Positions 9,881 to 17,429 of a DNA stretch of 64,000 nt are shown in pieces. A model generated the notes under the pieces. It was not told where the DNA came from, ran no database searches, and saw nothing but the letters and a program-made list of their open reading frames with translations. The translations under genes and the position numbers were made by a program. Origin of the DNA: Flavobacterium sp. (GTDB taxonomy: Bacteria; Bacteroidota; Bacteroidia; Flavobacteriales; Flavobacteriaceae); NCBI RefSeq assembly GCF_024710485.1, contig NZ_JANJUQ010000007.1:62001-126000 (forward strand), read 5' to 3'. Position 1 is the first letter of the stretch. Each line of letters starts with the position of its first letter.

Positions 9881-10564
9881 TTAACTGTGCGCCATAGCCA
9901 TGCAGGCAATACTGATTTTGGCTTCGGGGATTTTAAGTAGTGCTTTACTGCAAGCTTCCAAGGTTGCACCGGTAGTCATCACATCGTCTATCAACAGGAA
10001 ATGTTTTCCCGCATATTGCTCCGAAAATTCTATATCGAATAGCGTCTGACTCAAATCGGATCTGCCCAAGAGCGACTTTTTCGTTTGGGTTTTAGTATAT
10101 AATTTTCGTTGCAAAAGGGTTTCGCTGTAGGGAATATTCAAATTGTTTGACAAAGCCAGCCCAAAAGTGGTTACCTGATTGTAGCCGCGTTCCCGAAATC
10201 GTCTTTTGTGCAACGGAACCGGAATAATGTAATCGACTGTTTGCAGTATCGGTACTTTTTGTAATTCGGCCGCAAACCATTCGCCCACTACCGTTCCGAC
10301 TTCTTGGTTGCCTTTGTATTTAAGTTGGTGCATCATTTCCTGTACAATGCCTTTTTTATGAAAATAAAACAGCGCGGCGCCAAACTCTAACGGAATACGA
10401 CCATAAAATCGTTGAAAGACTTCGTTTTCAGTCATTGTAAGATGATGTGTAAGCGGAATTTCGTGGCGGCATTGCGTACAAATCACGTTTTCATCGTTTA
10501 ACAAAATGGTGTGACAACCTGCGCACGACTTCGGAAAAAATAAATTGAGTAGGTGATTCCACAT
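9881..10564 (-). CDS. comF: ComF family phosphoribosyltransferase-like protein
   Basis: Cytoplasmic ComF/GntX-family protein. ComF is required for natural transformation in several bacteria, where it is thought to help handle incoming single-stranded DNA. Two N-terminal Cys pairs (Cys14/Cys17 and Cys29/Cys32) form a likely zinc finger. The C-terminal PRTase domain has the PRPP-binding signature LLIDDVMTTGATL. The motif VPLHKRRFRERGYNQ is diagnostic. At 227 residues it is full length. Divergent from glyS; no other competence gene is in the window. Confidence 0.9.
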   Translation of the reverse strand: MWNHLLNLFFPKSCAGCHTILLNDENVICTQCRHEIPLTHHLTMTENEVFQRFYGRIPLEFGAALFYFHKKGIVQEMMHQLKYKGNQEVGTVVGEWFAAELQKVPILQTVDYIIPVPLHKRRFRERGYNQVTTFGLALSNNLNIPYSETLLQRKLYTKTQTKKSLLGRSDLSQTLFDIEFSEQYAGKHFLLIDDVMTTGATLEACSKALLKIPEAKISIACMAMAHS

Positions 10565-10646
10565 AAAAAAGTAATTTTCTTACATAAAATTATACATTTT
10601 TTCAATTCTAATTGGTTTTAAACCCTTTTTTTATCCGCGCTTTTTA

Positions 10647-10654
10647 TATTTTTG
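10647..10654 (+). promoter_or_regulatory. -7 box of glyS, unusually close to the start codon
   Basis: TATTTTTG matches TAnnTTTG exactly and ends only 7 bp before the glyS ATG at 10662. A transcript starting 4-8 nt downstream would have almost no leader. Confidence 0.45.
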
Positions 10655-10661
10655 CAGCATT

Positions 10662-12203
10662 ATGGCAAAACAAGAAGATTTATTTAAGAATGTAGTTTCG
10701 CACGCTAAAGAGTACGGCTTTATTTTTCCGTCGAGCGAAATTTACGATGGTTTGAGCGCAGTGTACGATTACGCTCAAAACGGAGTCGAATTAAAAAAGA
10801 ACATTAGAGAATACTGGTGGAAAGCCATGGTGCAAATGCATGAGAACATTGTCGGTTTAGACGCCGCCATTTTAATGCATCCTACCACTTGGAAAGCTTC
10901 TGGTCATGTGGACGCGTTCAATGATCCGCTCATTGACAACAAAGACTCTAAAAAAAGATACAGAGCGGACGTTTTAATTGAGGATTATGCCGAAAAATTA
11001 AACCTGAAAGCCAAAAAAGAAATTGAAAAAGCCCGCGAGCGATTTGGTGATGCTTTCGATGAAGAGCAATACAAAACCACCAATCCGCGTGTGATGGAAT
11101 ACTTGGCCAAAGAGCGTGAAATTCTGGAGAGAATGGGCCGTTCGTTAGGCGCCGGAGATTTGGAAGATGTAAAAGCCTTAATCGAAGAATTGGAAATTGC
11201 CGATCCGGAAACCGGTTCCAGAAATTGGACTGATGTGAAGCAATTCAACTTGATGTTTGGCACCAAACTTGGCGCTTCAGCCGAAAATGCGATGGATTTG
11301 TACTTGCGTCCGGAAACGGCTCAAGGGATTTTTGTGAATTTCTTAAACGTGCAAAAAACCGGTAGAATGAAAATTCCTTTCGGGATTGCCCAAACCGGTA
11401 AAGCCTTCCGTAACGAAATTGTAGCCCGTCAGTTTATCTTCCGTATGCGTGAATTTGAGCAAATGGAAATGCAATTCTTCGTAAAACCGGGCGAAGAAAT
11501 GAAATGGTATGAGTATTGGAAAACGACACGTTTAAACTGGCACTTATCCTTAGGATTAGGCAAGGAAAACTACCGTTTCCACGACCACGAAAAATTGGCA
11601 CACTACGCCAATGCGGCAGCGGATATTGAGTTCAACTTCCCTTTTGGTTTCAAAGAATTAGAAGGTATTCACTCGAGAACTGATTTTGATTTGAAAGCAC
11701 ACGAACAATATTCGGGTAAAAAATTACAATATTTTGATACCGAGACCAATTCGAATTACGTGCCTTATGTAGTGGAAACTTCGGTTGGTTTAGACCGTAT
11801 GTTCTTGGCTGTTTTTGCTACTGCTTTAAAAGAAGAAACGTTAGAAGATGGTTCTACCAGAACTGTATTGCGTTTACCTTCTGTTTTAGCGCCAACCAAA
11901 GCGGCCGTTTTACCTTTGGTGAAAAAAGACGGTTTACCGGAAGTCGCCAAAAAAATCATCGACGATTTGAAATGGGATTTCAATGTAGCCTATGACGAAA
12001 AAGATGCCGTTGGCCGTCGTTACAGAAGACAAGATGCCTTAGGAACACCATTCTGTATTACAGTGGATCACCAAACTTTGGAAGACGAAACCGTAACCAT
12101 TCGCCACCGCGATTCTATGCAACAAGATCGCGTAAAAATTGCCGAATTAAGAACGCTCATCAATAACGAAGTTTCGATGAGAAATTGGTTGATGAAGATG
12201 TAA
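10662..12203 (+). CDS. glyS: Glycine--tRNA ligase (single-chain type)
   Basis: Class II aminoacyl-tRNA synthetase charging tRNA-Gly. The homodimeric eukaryote/Bacteroidetes-type enzyme (sometimes named glyQS) is recognised from EYWWKAMVQMHENIVGLD near the N-terminus, RPETAQGIFVNF, and motif 2 with FRNEIVARQFIFRMREFEQ. A C-terminal anticodon-binding domain (APTKAAVLPLVKKDG onward) ends in the usual RDSMQQDR. At 513 residues it is complete. It stands alone, divergent from comF, and is closed by a long perfect hairpin. Confidence 0.96.
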   Translation: MAKQEDLFKNVVSHAKEYGFIFPSSEIYDGLSAVYDYAQNGVELKKNIREYWWKAMVQMHENIVGLDAAILMHPTTWKASGHVDAFNDPLIDNKDSKKRYRADVLIEDYAEKLNLKAKKEIEKARERFGDAFDEEQYKTTNPRVMEYLAKEREILERMGRSLGAGDLEDVKALIEELEIADPETGSRNWTDVKQFNLMFGTKLGASAENAMDLYLRPETAQGIFVNFLNVQKTGRMKIPFGIAQTGKAFRNEIVARQFIFRMREFEQMEMQFFVKPGEEMKWYEYWKTTRLNWHLSLGLGKENYRFHDHEKLAHYANAAADIEFNFPFGFKELEGIHSRTDFDLKAHEQYSGKKLQYFDTETNSNYVPYVVETSVGLDRMFLAVFATALKEETLEDGSTRTVLRLPSVLAPTKAAVLPLVKKDGLPEVAKKIIDDLKWDFNVAYDEKDAVGRRYRRQDALGTPFCITVDHQTLEDETVTIRHRDSMQQDRVKIAELRTLINNEVSMRNWLMKM

Positions 12204-12515
12204 CATCAAATAAATTCCAATACTAAAATTCCAAATTCCAATCTGAGATTTCAGAAGAATTTGGAATTTTTATTTTTGTAAGAATTATACTTGAATAAAA
12301 TTCACATATTAACAGATTCGGCGATTCTGTCAACAATTTGAAATTCTCCAAAATTGAACCTATAATTTCGTTACAACGAAAATCGGCACTTTTGGTCGGT
12401 TTTATTTTCGTGTTTTATTTTTAAGATACATATTTAGTTTAACAACAAAGTTTCCCCAAAACTACCTGTTAATTTAATCAGAAAATGCTGTCCCAAAATC
12501 AACGGATAAGCGTTA
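12204..12515. other. Gene-free stretch between glyS and the LytTR regulator
   Basis: 312 bp with no supportable gene. It holds the glyS terminator (12225-12272) and then about 240 bp of AT-rich DNA with no exact TAnnTTTG box that I can pair with a -33 TTG. The promoter of the LytTR gene should lie in 12280-12515. Confidence 0.6.
12225..12275 (+). terminator. Terminator of glyS
   Basis: A perfect 14-bp stem, AAAATTCCAAATTC (12225-12238) with GAATTTGGAATTTT (12257-12270), has a nested CTGA/TCAG and ends in a T-rich run. Confidence 0.8.
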
Positions 12516-13400
12516 ATGAGCCATACTTATATCATTATTGATGACAGTCAAGACGATGTCGTGAAAACCCAAGCTATTGCTGAACGTTTTCGCAACCTAT
12601 CGTTCGTGGCCTCTGCCAATAACTATGACGATGGTGTGAATTTGATTTTGGAGCACCAACCTCGATTGGTTTTTCTGGAAATCGATCCTTCCGATAAGAA
12701 AAGTAATTTGTCCTTAGCGCTGATTAATGAACTCTATCGCTATTTGAGTGTTGTTCCGAAAATCATTGTTACCACTTCCAAAAAAGAGCTGGCTTACGAC
12801 GCTTTGAAATATGAAGTAGTCGACTATTTGTTGAAGCCATTAGACATCAACGATTTCAGAAAAGCCATCCTAAAGTTTGACCGCGCCATTAAATCAGATT
12901 TGCCGCATATGGAAGTCAAAAATCCGGCCGCTACTTTTGAAGTGTTAGACGAAACACTGACTGAAGAACTGCAAACCGAGGAACATGATGTGGAAATCAA
13001 AACCATTCCGGCCACAACAGACAGTACAGTTACGGTTCAGCAACCACAATCACTAATCATCTGCATTAAATCTTATGGCGATTACCGTTATATCGACTCG
13101 GAAGACATCTTATATTTTGAAGCAGATAACAACTCGACCGACATTCATTTGAACAACGGCGAAATGATAACAGCCTTCAAGACTTTGAAGCATTTTGAAA
13201 CCGTTTTACCGGAATCGCAATTTTTACGAATCCACAATAGCTACATTATCAATGTGAGTCAGGTTTCCCGAATTCATACCGGAAATACTGTTTGTTATAT
13301 TAAAAACTCAACCACTAAATTACCGTTCTCTAAGTCTTATAAAGACAACGTTGATTTGATTATCAACAGAATAGCCGGCGGAAATTATTTGGAAATATAA
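12516..13400 (+). CDS. LytTR-family response regulator with Glu at the phosphoacceptor position
   Basis: Predicted cytoplasmic DNA-binding regulator of 294 residues. A receiver-like domain (residues 4-125) has the acidic pair Asp9/Asp10 and the conserved Lys in LLKPLD. A charged linker (about 130-185) leads to a LytTR DNA-binding domain (about 187-290: YGDYRYIDSEDILYFEAD, LRIHNSYIINV, LPFSKSYKD). The segment aligned with the usual LVFLDIEMP reads LVFLEIDPS, placing Glu55 where the phosphoacceptor Asp belongs. If real, it cannot be phosphorylated normally and may be constitutively active or use another input. It heads the 12.5-20.1 kb signalling island, 36 bp before the next response regulator. 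Confidence 0.88.
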   Translation: MSHTYIIIDDSQDDVVKTQAIAERFRNLSFVASANNYDDGVNLILEHQPRLVFLEIDPSDKKSNLSLALINELYRYLSVVPKIIVTTSKKELAYDALKYEVVDYLLKPLDINDFRKAILKFDRAIKSDLPHMEVKNPAATFEVLDETLTEELQTEEHDVEIKTIPATTDSTVTVQQPQSLIICIKSYGDYRYIDSEDILYFEADNNSTDIHLNNGEMITAFKTLKHFETVLPESQFLRIHNSYIINVSQVSRIHTGNTVCYIKNSTTKLPFSKSYKDNVDLIINRIAGGNYLEI

Positions 13401-13436
13401 CAGAAAAGTATTACGTTTACTAAAAATCAAATCAAA

Positions 13437-14093
13437 ATGGAAGTAAACGTATTAATGATTGACGACCACAAACTCATCATTGAGGGCTACAAATCTATTT
13501 TATCTTTCAATCCACATGGCTATGAAATAAAGACCAAGCAGGCTTTGTGTTGTGAAAGTGCTTACGAACTTATAACGACCACCACAGATCGTTTTGACTT
13601 GGTTACTATCGATTACACTATGCCGGCTTATCCTGAAAAAGGGATTCAAAACGGAGGTGATTTGATTCCCCTTGTCAAAAAGCATTTACCGGACAGCAAG
13701 ATTATGATGTTGACCACACATTCGGAATCACTATTGTTGTTTAATATCTTAAAGAATCACGATCCGGACGGTTTTTTGGTCAAAAGTGATTTTGATGCCT
13801 TCGATTTTACAGAAGCATTTCACACTGTATTACAGGGAAAACAATACCACAGCAGTACCATTAAACACTTGAACAAACAATTAGAAGAAAAGGTAAAGTT
13901 GTTGGATTTTTACAATCGTCAAATTATTTTACTCTTAAATAGAGGCATTAAAACTAAAAACCTGCCGGAATACTTGCATTTATCCAAGAGTGCTGTTGAT
14001 AAACGAAAAGCGCTTATCAAAGAATTTTTCGATATAGAAAAGGGGAATGATGAAGACATTTTGCGGGAAGCACGTAAACAAGGATTTATTTGA
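13437..14093 (+). CDS. Response regulator with diverged LuxR-type HTH (paralogue 1)
   Basis: Predicted transcription regulator of 218 residues. The receiver domain has acidic Asp9/Asp10 and phosphoacceptor Asp59 in TIDYTMP, followed by an unusual insertion reading AYPEKGIQNGGDL. The C-terminal 70 residues form a diverged NarL/LuxR-like HTH (LLNRGIKTKNLPEYLHLSKS). It is clearly paralogous to the regulator at 19478, which shares the EKGI-xx-GxDL insertion and the GxKTKxLPxY-x-xLS HTH core. Genes of this type normally pair with HisKA_3 kinases, and the TPR kinase at 14772 is the likely partner. It is probably cotranscribed with the LytTR gene (36 bp gap). Confidence 0.88.
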   Translation: MEVNVLMIDDHKLIIEGYKSILSFNPHGYEIKTKQALCCESAYELITTTTDRFDLVTIDYTMPAYPEKGIQNGGDLIPLVKKHLPDSKIMMLTTHSESLLLFNILKNHDPDGFLVKSDFDAFDFTEAFHTVLQGKQYHSSTIKHLNKQLEEKVKLLDFYNRQIILLLNRGIKTKNLPEYLHLSKSAVDKRKALIKEFFDIEKGNDEDILREARKQGFI

Positions 14094-14263
14094 AACCGAA
14101 CAATTGGTATATTTTTTAAAAAATGTACACTTTTTGTATACTAAAATCTAATTTTCCCGTTATACTTTTACATTGATAAAAAATCATACTCAAAACTAGC
14201 TTTTGGGAATGAATACCGGATCCAAAGTGGTATTTGGTAAGGTAAAAAATTAACTGAAATTTG

Positions 14264-14363
14264 TCCCGTTTATTTTAGGTTAGTTATTAATCGGGAGACT
14301 AACAAAACGAACCAAAAACAGCCCTTAGCTTTTCTGTTTGGACGACTGAAAGCGGGGCTGTTT
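14264..14363 (+). promoter_or_regulatory. Structured leader or attenuator-like hairpins upstream of the small exported protein
   Basis: Two nested structures precede the ATG at 14380. TCCCG (14264-14268) pairs with CGGGA (14292-14296). AAACAGCCC-tta-GCTTT (14316-14332) pairs with AAAGC-g-GGGCTGTTT (14349-14363). The second ends 16 bp before the start codon and lacks a T run, so it is not a plain terminator. Function unknown. Confidence 0.45.
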
Positions 14364-14379
14364 GCTTTATGTGAGGTTT

Positions 14380-14730
14380 ATGAAACAAGCTTGGTTTTAC
14401 TTTATATGGTTGTGTCCGTTAGCAATGTTGGGACAAAGCGCTTCAACCAAGCCATGCTGCCACCTTAAAATCATAATCGGGGAAGAAGTAACCATCTATT
14501 ATTTTGACCAAGTAAATGATTTAGAAGAGCATTACGAGAAAATACTGGAAAGCATAATAATCCCGGAGAGCAAGAAGAAGAAAAAAGATAAAATTCCAAA
14601 ACAGGAAGTAGAAATTACAATCTCTTACAACAATCAAACCGCTAGTGAAAAGGTCGTTGCTAACTTAACATTGTTAAAGGAAACCATCCAAAAACTGAAA
14701 ACCCAATTGCAGATTCCGTTTAAAGGATAA
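14380..14730 (+). CDS. Small exported protein of unknown function
   Basis: A 116-residue protein with no family that I recognise. The ATG at 14380 is preferred to the upstream TTG because it opens a signal peptide (WFYFIWLCPLAMLG, cleavage near GQSAS). The mature part has a CC pair at its N-terminus and a Lys-rich stretch (SKKKKKDK) mid-protein. The C-terminus is predicted helical and amphipathic (LTLLKETIQKLKTQL). It lies 42 bp before a TPR sensor kinase, so it may be a periplasmic partner of that kinase. That role is inferred from position alone. Confidence 0.6.
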   Translation: MKQAWFYFIWLCPLAMLGQSASTKPCCHLKIIIGEEVTIYYFDQVNDLEEHYEKILESIIIPESKKKKKDKIPKQEVEITISYNNQTASEKVVANLTLLKETIQKLKTQLQIPFKG

Positions 14731-14771
14731 GATAAGTACTATTCTTTTTCAATTTTTACTACATTGCCTTT

Positions 14772-16775
14772 ATGAATAAATCTATTGTTTTCTTAACCAT
14801 TATTACGATACTCTTCGGTTGTTCCCAAATGGAAACCCAACCCGAAAGCAATCCTACCAACGATTCTGTCCAAAAATACTTGGCCTTAGCAGAAAATGAC
14901 AGTTTAGATTTTAAAAAGCGTGTGCAATACAATGACAAAGCCTTGTCTTTTATTGATTTGAGGAGGAATGATAGTTTGACGATAAAAAATCTTTATAATA
15001 TTTCATTTAAATGTCATCTTTTTAACCAAACTAAATTATTAAAAAAGACAGCCGATCTTATTTTAAAAAAATCAGAAAAAGTAAACGATTCATCTGGATT
15101 AGGCTATGCAAATAGATGCCTAGGGCTTTATTATATGTCAATATCAGAAAACGAGAAGGCGATTGAACATTTATTTACAGCAAAAAAGATATTCAACTCA
15201 CTAAAAAATAAAAATTACACAAATAGAGTTACACTTGACATCTTATTAACTCAATCTTACGCTTGTGATTATCTTGGAAGTAATAAAACTGCTTTCGAAC
15301 TTCTAAAAAGCTATGAAACAAAAAATGACAAAAGGATTAAATACTTCTGCTTTAATATTATTGCAAATAACTTATCCGGACTTAAATTACATTTAAAAGC
15401 AATTCAATATTATTTAAAAGCCGAAAAAAACAGCTTAAGTGAAAGCCAAAAATATACTATATACAACAATGTATCCCACGAATACATAAATTTAAAAAAA
15501 CACCAAAATGCGGCAGAATACTTAATGAAAATTATATCATCAAAAAAAAATAAAGATAAATTCCCAAATGAGTATGCAATTGCTGAATCATTATTTGCAT
15601 TAAACGAGATCGAATCAAGAAAAAATATTAAAGTTTTAGAATTATTAATGGATGCCGATTCGATACTTTCATCTACAAATAGTATGAATGGTTACAACTA
15701 TAACCTCCTGAATATATCAAAATTATATTCTATAAAAGGAGATAGCACAAAAGCTATTTACTATGCTAAAAAAGCGGTTAAAATATCCGAAGATTATAAA
15801 AACCCAACGGATATATTACTAAGCTTATCCCAATTAATTAAAATTGATAGAAATAACGTATCAAAAAATGCATTGAAATATATTGCAGTTAGTGACAGTC
15901 TTCAACTCAAAGAGCGAAACTTTAGAGATAAATTTGCACAAATGCAATTCGAAACAGAAGAAATCAATCAACAAAGAGAAACGGCTTTAAAACAACGTAC
16001 CTTATTTCTAATTATAACTGTTGCAGTATTATTTATTGCATTATTAATTTTTGTCATCGCAAGACAACGTTTGAAACAAAAAGAACTTGTCTTAAGGAAC
16101 ACCCAACAAAAAGCCAATGAAGAAATCTACCAATTGATGTTGGTTCAAAAAACAAAAGAAGACGAAGCCAGACAACAAGAGAAAAAACGGATTGCTATGG
16201 AATTGCATGACGGTGTAATGAATAAACTAACCAGTACACGTCTAAATCTATCCATTCTTTCTTTCAAAAGAGACCCCGCCACCATAGCACATTGTTTGCC
16301 TCATATAGAGGAAATCAAAACCATAGAAAACGAGATTAGGAATCTTACGCACAATTTGAACCAAAAAACAGTGATAGGTGATGACAGTTTTGAAAAACTA
16401 GTAACGGATTTAATATTAGAACTTAACCAAATTAGTAGAGTGGCTTTTGAGTTGGTTGTTGACCCTGCTGTAAATTGGGAAAATACTACCGATGTTCAGA
16501 AAATGAACTTATACCGAATTCTACAAGAGTCTTGCCAAAATATCAACAAACATTCAGAAGCTCAAAAAGCTTACATCCGCTTTTTCTTGGATGGAGACAA
16601 ATTATGTCTTACCGTTACAGATGATGGGATAGGCATACCACCCAGCAACCCTAAAAAAGGTATCGGTCTAAAAAATATTAAATCCCGGGTCAAAGCTCTA
16701 AACGGAAAATTGAATATCAACTCAAAAGTAAACCAAGGCACTACTTTGTCTATTGGAATCCCATTGAAAAACTAA
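14772..16775 (+). CDS. TPR-containing sensor histidine kinase (paralogue 1)
   Basis: Predicted membrane two-component sensor of 667 residues. An N-terminal export signal ends in a lipobox-like FGC at Cys17. Residues about 25-395 are helical tetratricopeptide-type repeats (LGYANRCLGLYYMSISENE, AIEHLFTAKKIF), expected outside the cytoplasmic membrane. One membrane span lies at about 411-431, then a coiled linker. A HisKA_3 dimerisation domain has phospho-His479 in MELHDGV, and a HATPase domain shows DDGIGIP and GIGLKNI. The TPR half is far more AT-rich than the kinase half. The neighbouring response regulators at 13437 or 19478 are likely partners. A 320-bp gap separates it from the IGGRSQDP repeat gene. 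Confidence 0.88.
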   Translation: MNKSIVFLTIITILFGCSQMETQPESNPTNDSVQKYLALAENDSLDFKKRVQYNDKALSFIDLRRNDSLTIKNLYNISFKCHLFNQTKLLKKTADLILKKSEKVNDSSGLGYANRCLGLYYMSISENEKAIEHLFTAKKIFNSLKNKNYTNRVTLDILLTQSYACDYLGSNKTAFELLKSYETKNDKRIKYFCFNIIANNLSGLKLHLKAIQYYLKAEKNSLSESQKYTIYNNVSHEYINLKKHQNAAEYLMKIISSKKNKDKFPNEYAIAESLFALNEIESRKNIKVLELLMDADSILSSTNSMNGYNYNLLNISKLYSIKGDSTKAIYYAKKAVKISEDYKNPTDILLSLSQLIKIDRNNVSKNALKYIAVSDSLQLKERNFRDKFAQMQFETEEINQQRETALKQRTLFLIITVAVLFIALLIFVIARQRLKQKELVLRNTQQKANEEIYQLMLVQKTKEDEARQQEKKRIAMELHDGVMNKLTSTRLNLSILSFKRDPATIAHCLPHIEEIKTIENEIRNLTHNLNQKTVIGDDSFEKLVTDLILELNQISRVAFELVVDPAVNWENTTDVQKMNLYRILQESCQNINKHSEAQKAYIRFFLDGDKLCLTVTDDGIGIPPSNPKKGIGLKNIKSRVKALNGKLNINSKVNQGTTLSIGIPLKN

Positions 16776-17095
16776 TCACTACTTTATCACTATCTTTTCT
16801 AATGAACTCTAAAAGTTATTCAGAGTACATTTCGTTTTGTTTTTAGGAACTGCTATTTCTTCAAAAAAAGAACAAATAGGGTCATTTTACCTAAAAACCA
16901 AAAAATCATCCACCCAAATTTGACTATCATTCACTCACAAACGAGGTCATTCTACCATAAACACCAATATGTATAGGGCTTCGCAGAGACTTCCTTTTTA
17001 GTTTTACTCCATGAAAGTGTCACAGCATCAAATCAAATGCATTAACACTAACATTAAGTAGAAACAAAAACATTAACAATAAAAAGTCTCAAATT
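16776..17095 (+). promoter_or_regulatory. Long upstream region of the peptide-repeat gene with direct repeats
   Basis: 320 bp with no gene. It contains two copies of GGTCATTYTACC, each followed closely by AAAnACC (starting at 16880 and 16945, 65 bp apart), and three CATTAA words at 17040, 17052 and 17071. No exact TAnnTTTG box is seen. Direct repeats ahead of a short secreted gene suggest operator sites, but no regulator has been tied to them. Confidence 0.45.
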
Positions 17096-17350
17096 ATGAA
17101 AAAATTAGCAACTACTTTTGGCCTATTAGCTTTAATGCTTGTGGTTACATCTTTTACTACTCCAACTGAGATTGGGGGAAGAAGCCAAGATCCTTCTGTA
17201 GCTTTAGAAATTGGAGGAAGAAGTCAAGACCCAACAAGAACTATTGGAGGAAGAAGTCAAGATCCATCATTAACAATTGATTCTGAAATTGGAGGAAGAA
17301 GTCAAGACCCAACAAGAACTATTGGAGGAAGAAGTCAAGATCCATCATAA
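17096..17350 (+). CDS. Exported protein built of five IGGRSQDP repeats; candidate multi-copy peptide precursor
   Basis: An 84-residue protein with a clear Sec signal (residues 1-20, hydrophobic LLALMLVV), then almost only repeats. IGGRSQDP occurs at residues 26-33, 39-46, 50-57, 65-72 and 76-83, usually preceded by Glu or Thr, with short spacers (SVAL, TRT, SLTIDS, TRT). No Cys, no further membrane segment and no known domain. Codons 25-33 and 38-46 differ at five synonymous positions and no residue, so the peptide is conserved by selection. The last two repeat pairs are a perfect 63-bp DNA duplication. It has its own terminator and lies between two TPR sensor kinases. I infer a precursor of a secreted peptide signal; a repetitive surface or matrix peptide is the main alternative. 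Confidence 0.75.
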   Translation: MKKLATTFGLLALMLVVTSFTTPTEIGGRSQDPSVALEIGGRSQDPTRTIGGRSQDPSLTIDSEIGGRSQDPTRTIGGRSQDPS

Positions 17351-17370
17351 AAAATATAAAAATATATATT

Positions 17371-17402
17371 AAGGCTGTCATTAATTTGACAGCCTTTTTT
17401 GT
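17371..17402 (+). terminator. Terminator of the peptide-repeat gene
   Basis: A perfect 10-bp stem (AAGGCTGTCA with TGACAGCCTT) around TTAATT is followed by a T run, 21 bp after the stop. It separates the gene from the kinase at 17430. Confidence 0.85.
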
Positions 17403-17429
17403 ATTTTTATACCAAGCAATTTAACTGTC

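Noticed and set aside
17165-17350. Regular repeats that could be taken for a CRISPR array
   Set aside because: Repeats are 24-63 bp with short coding spacers in one frame, have a signal peptide and stop codon, and no cas gene is near.
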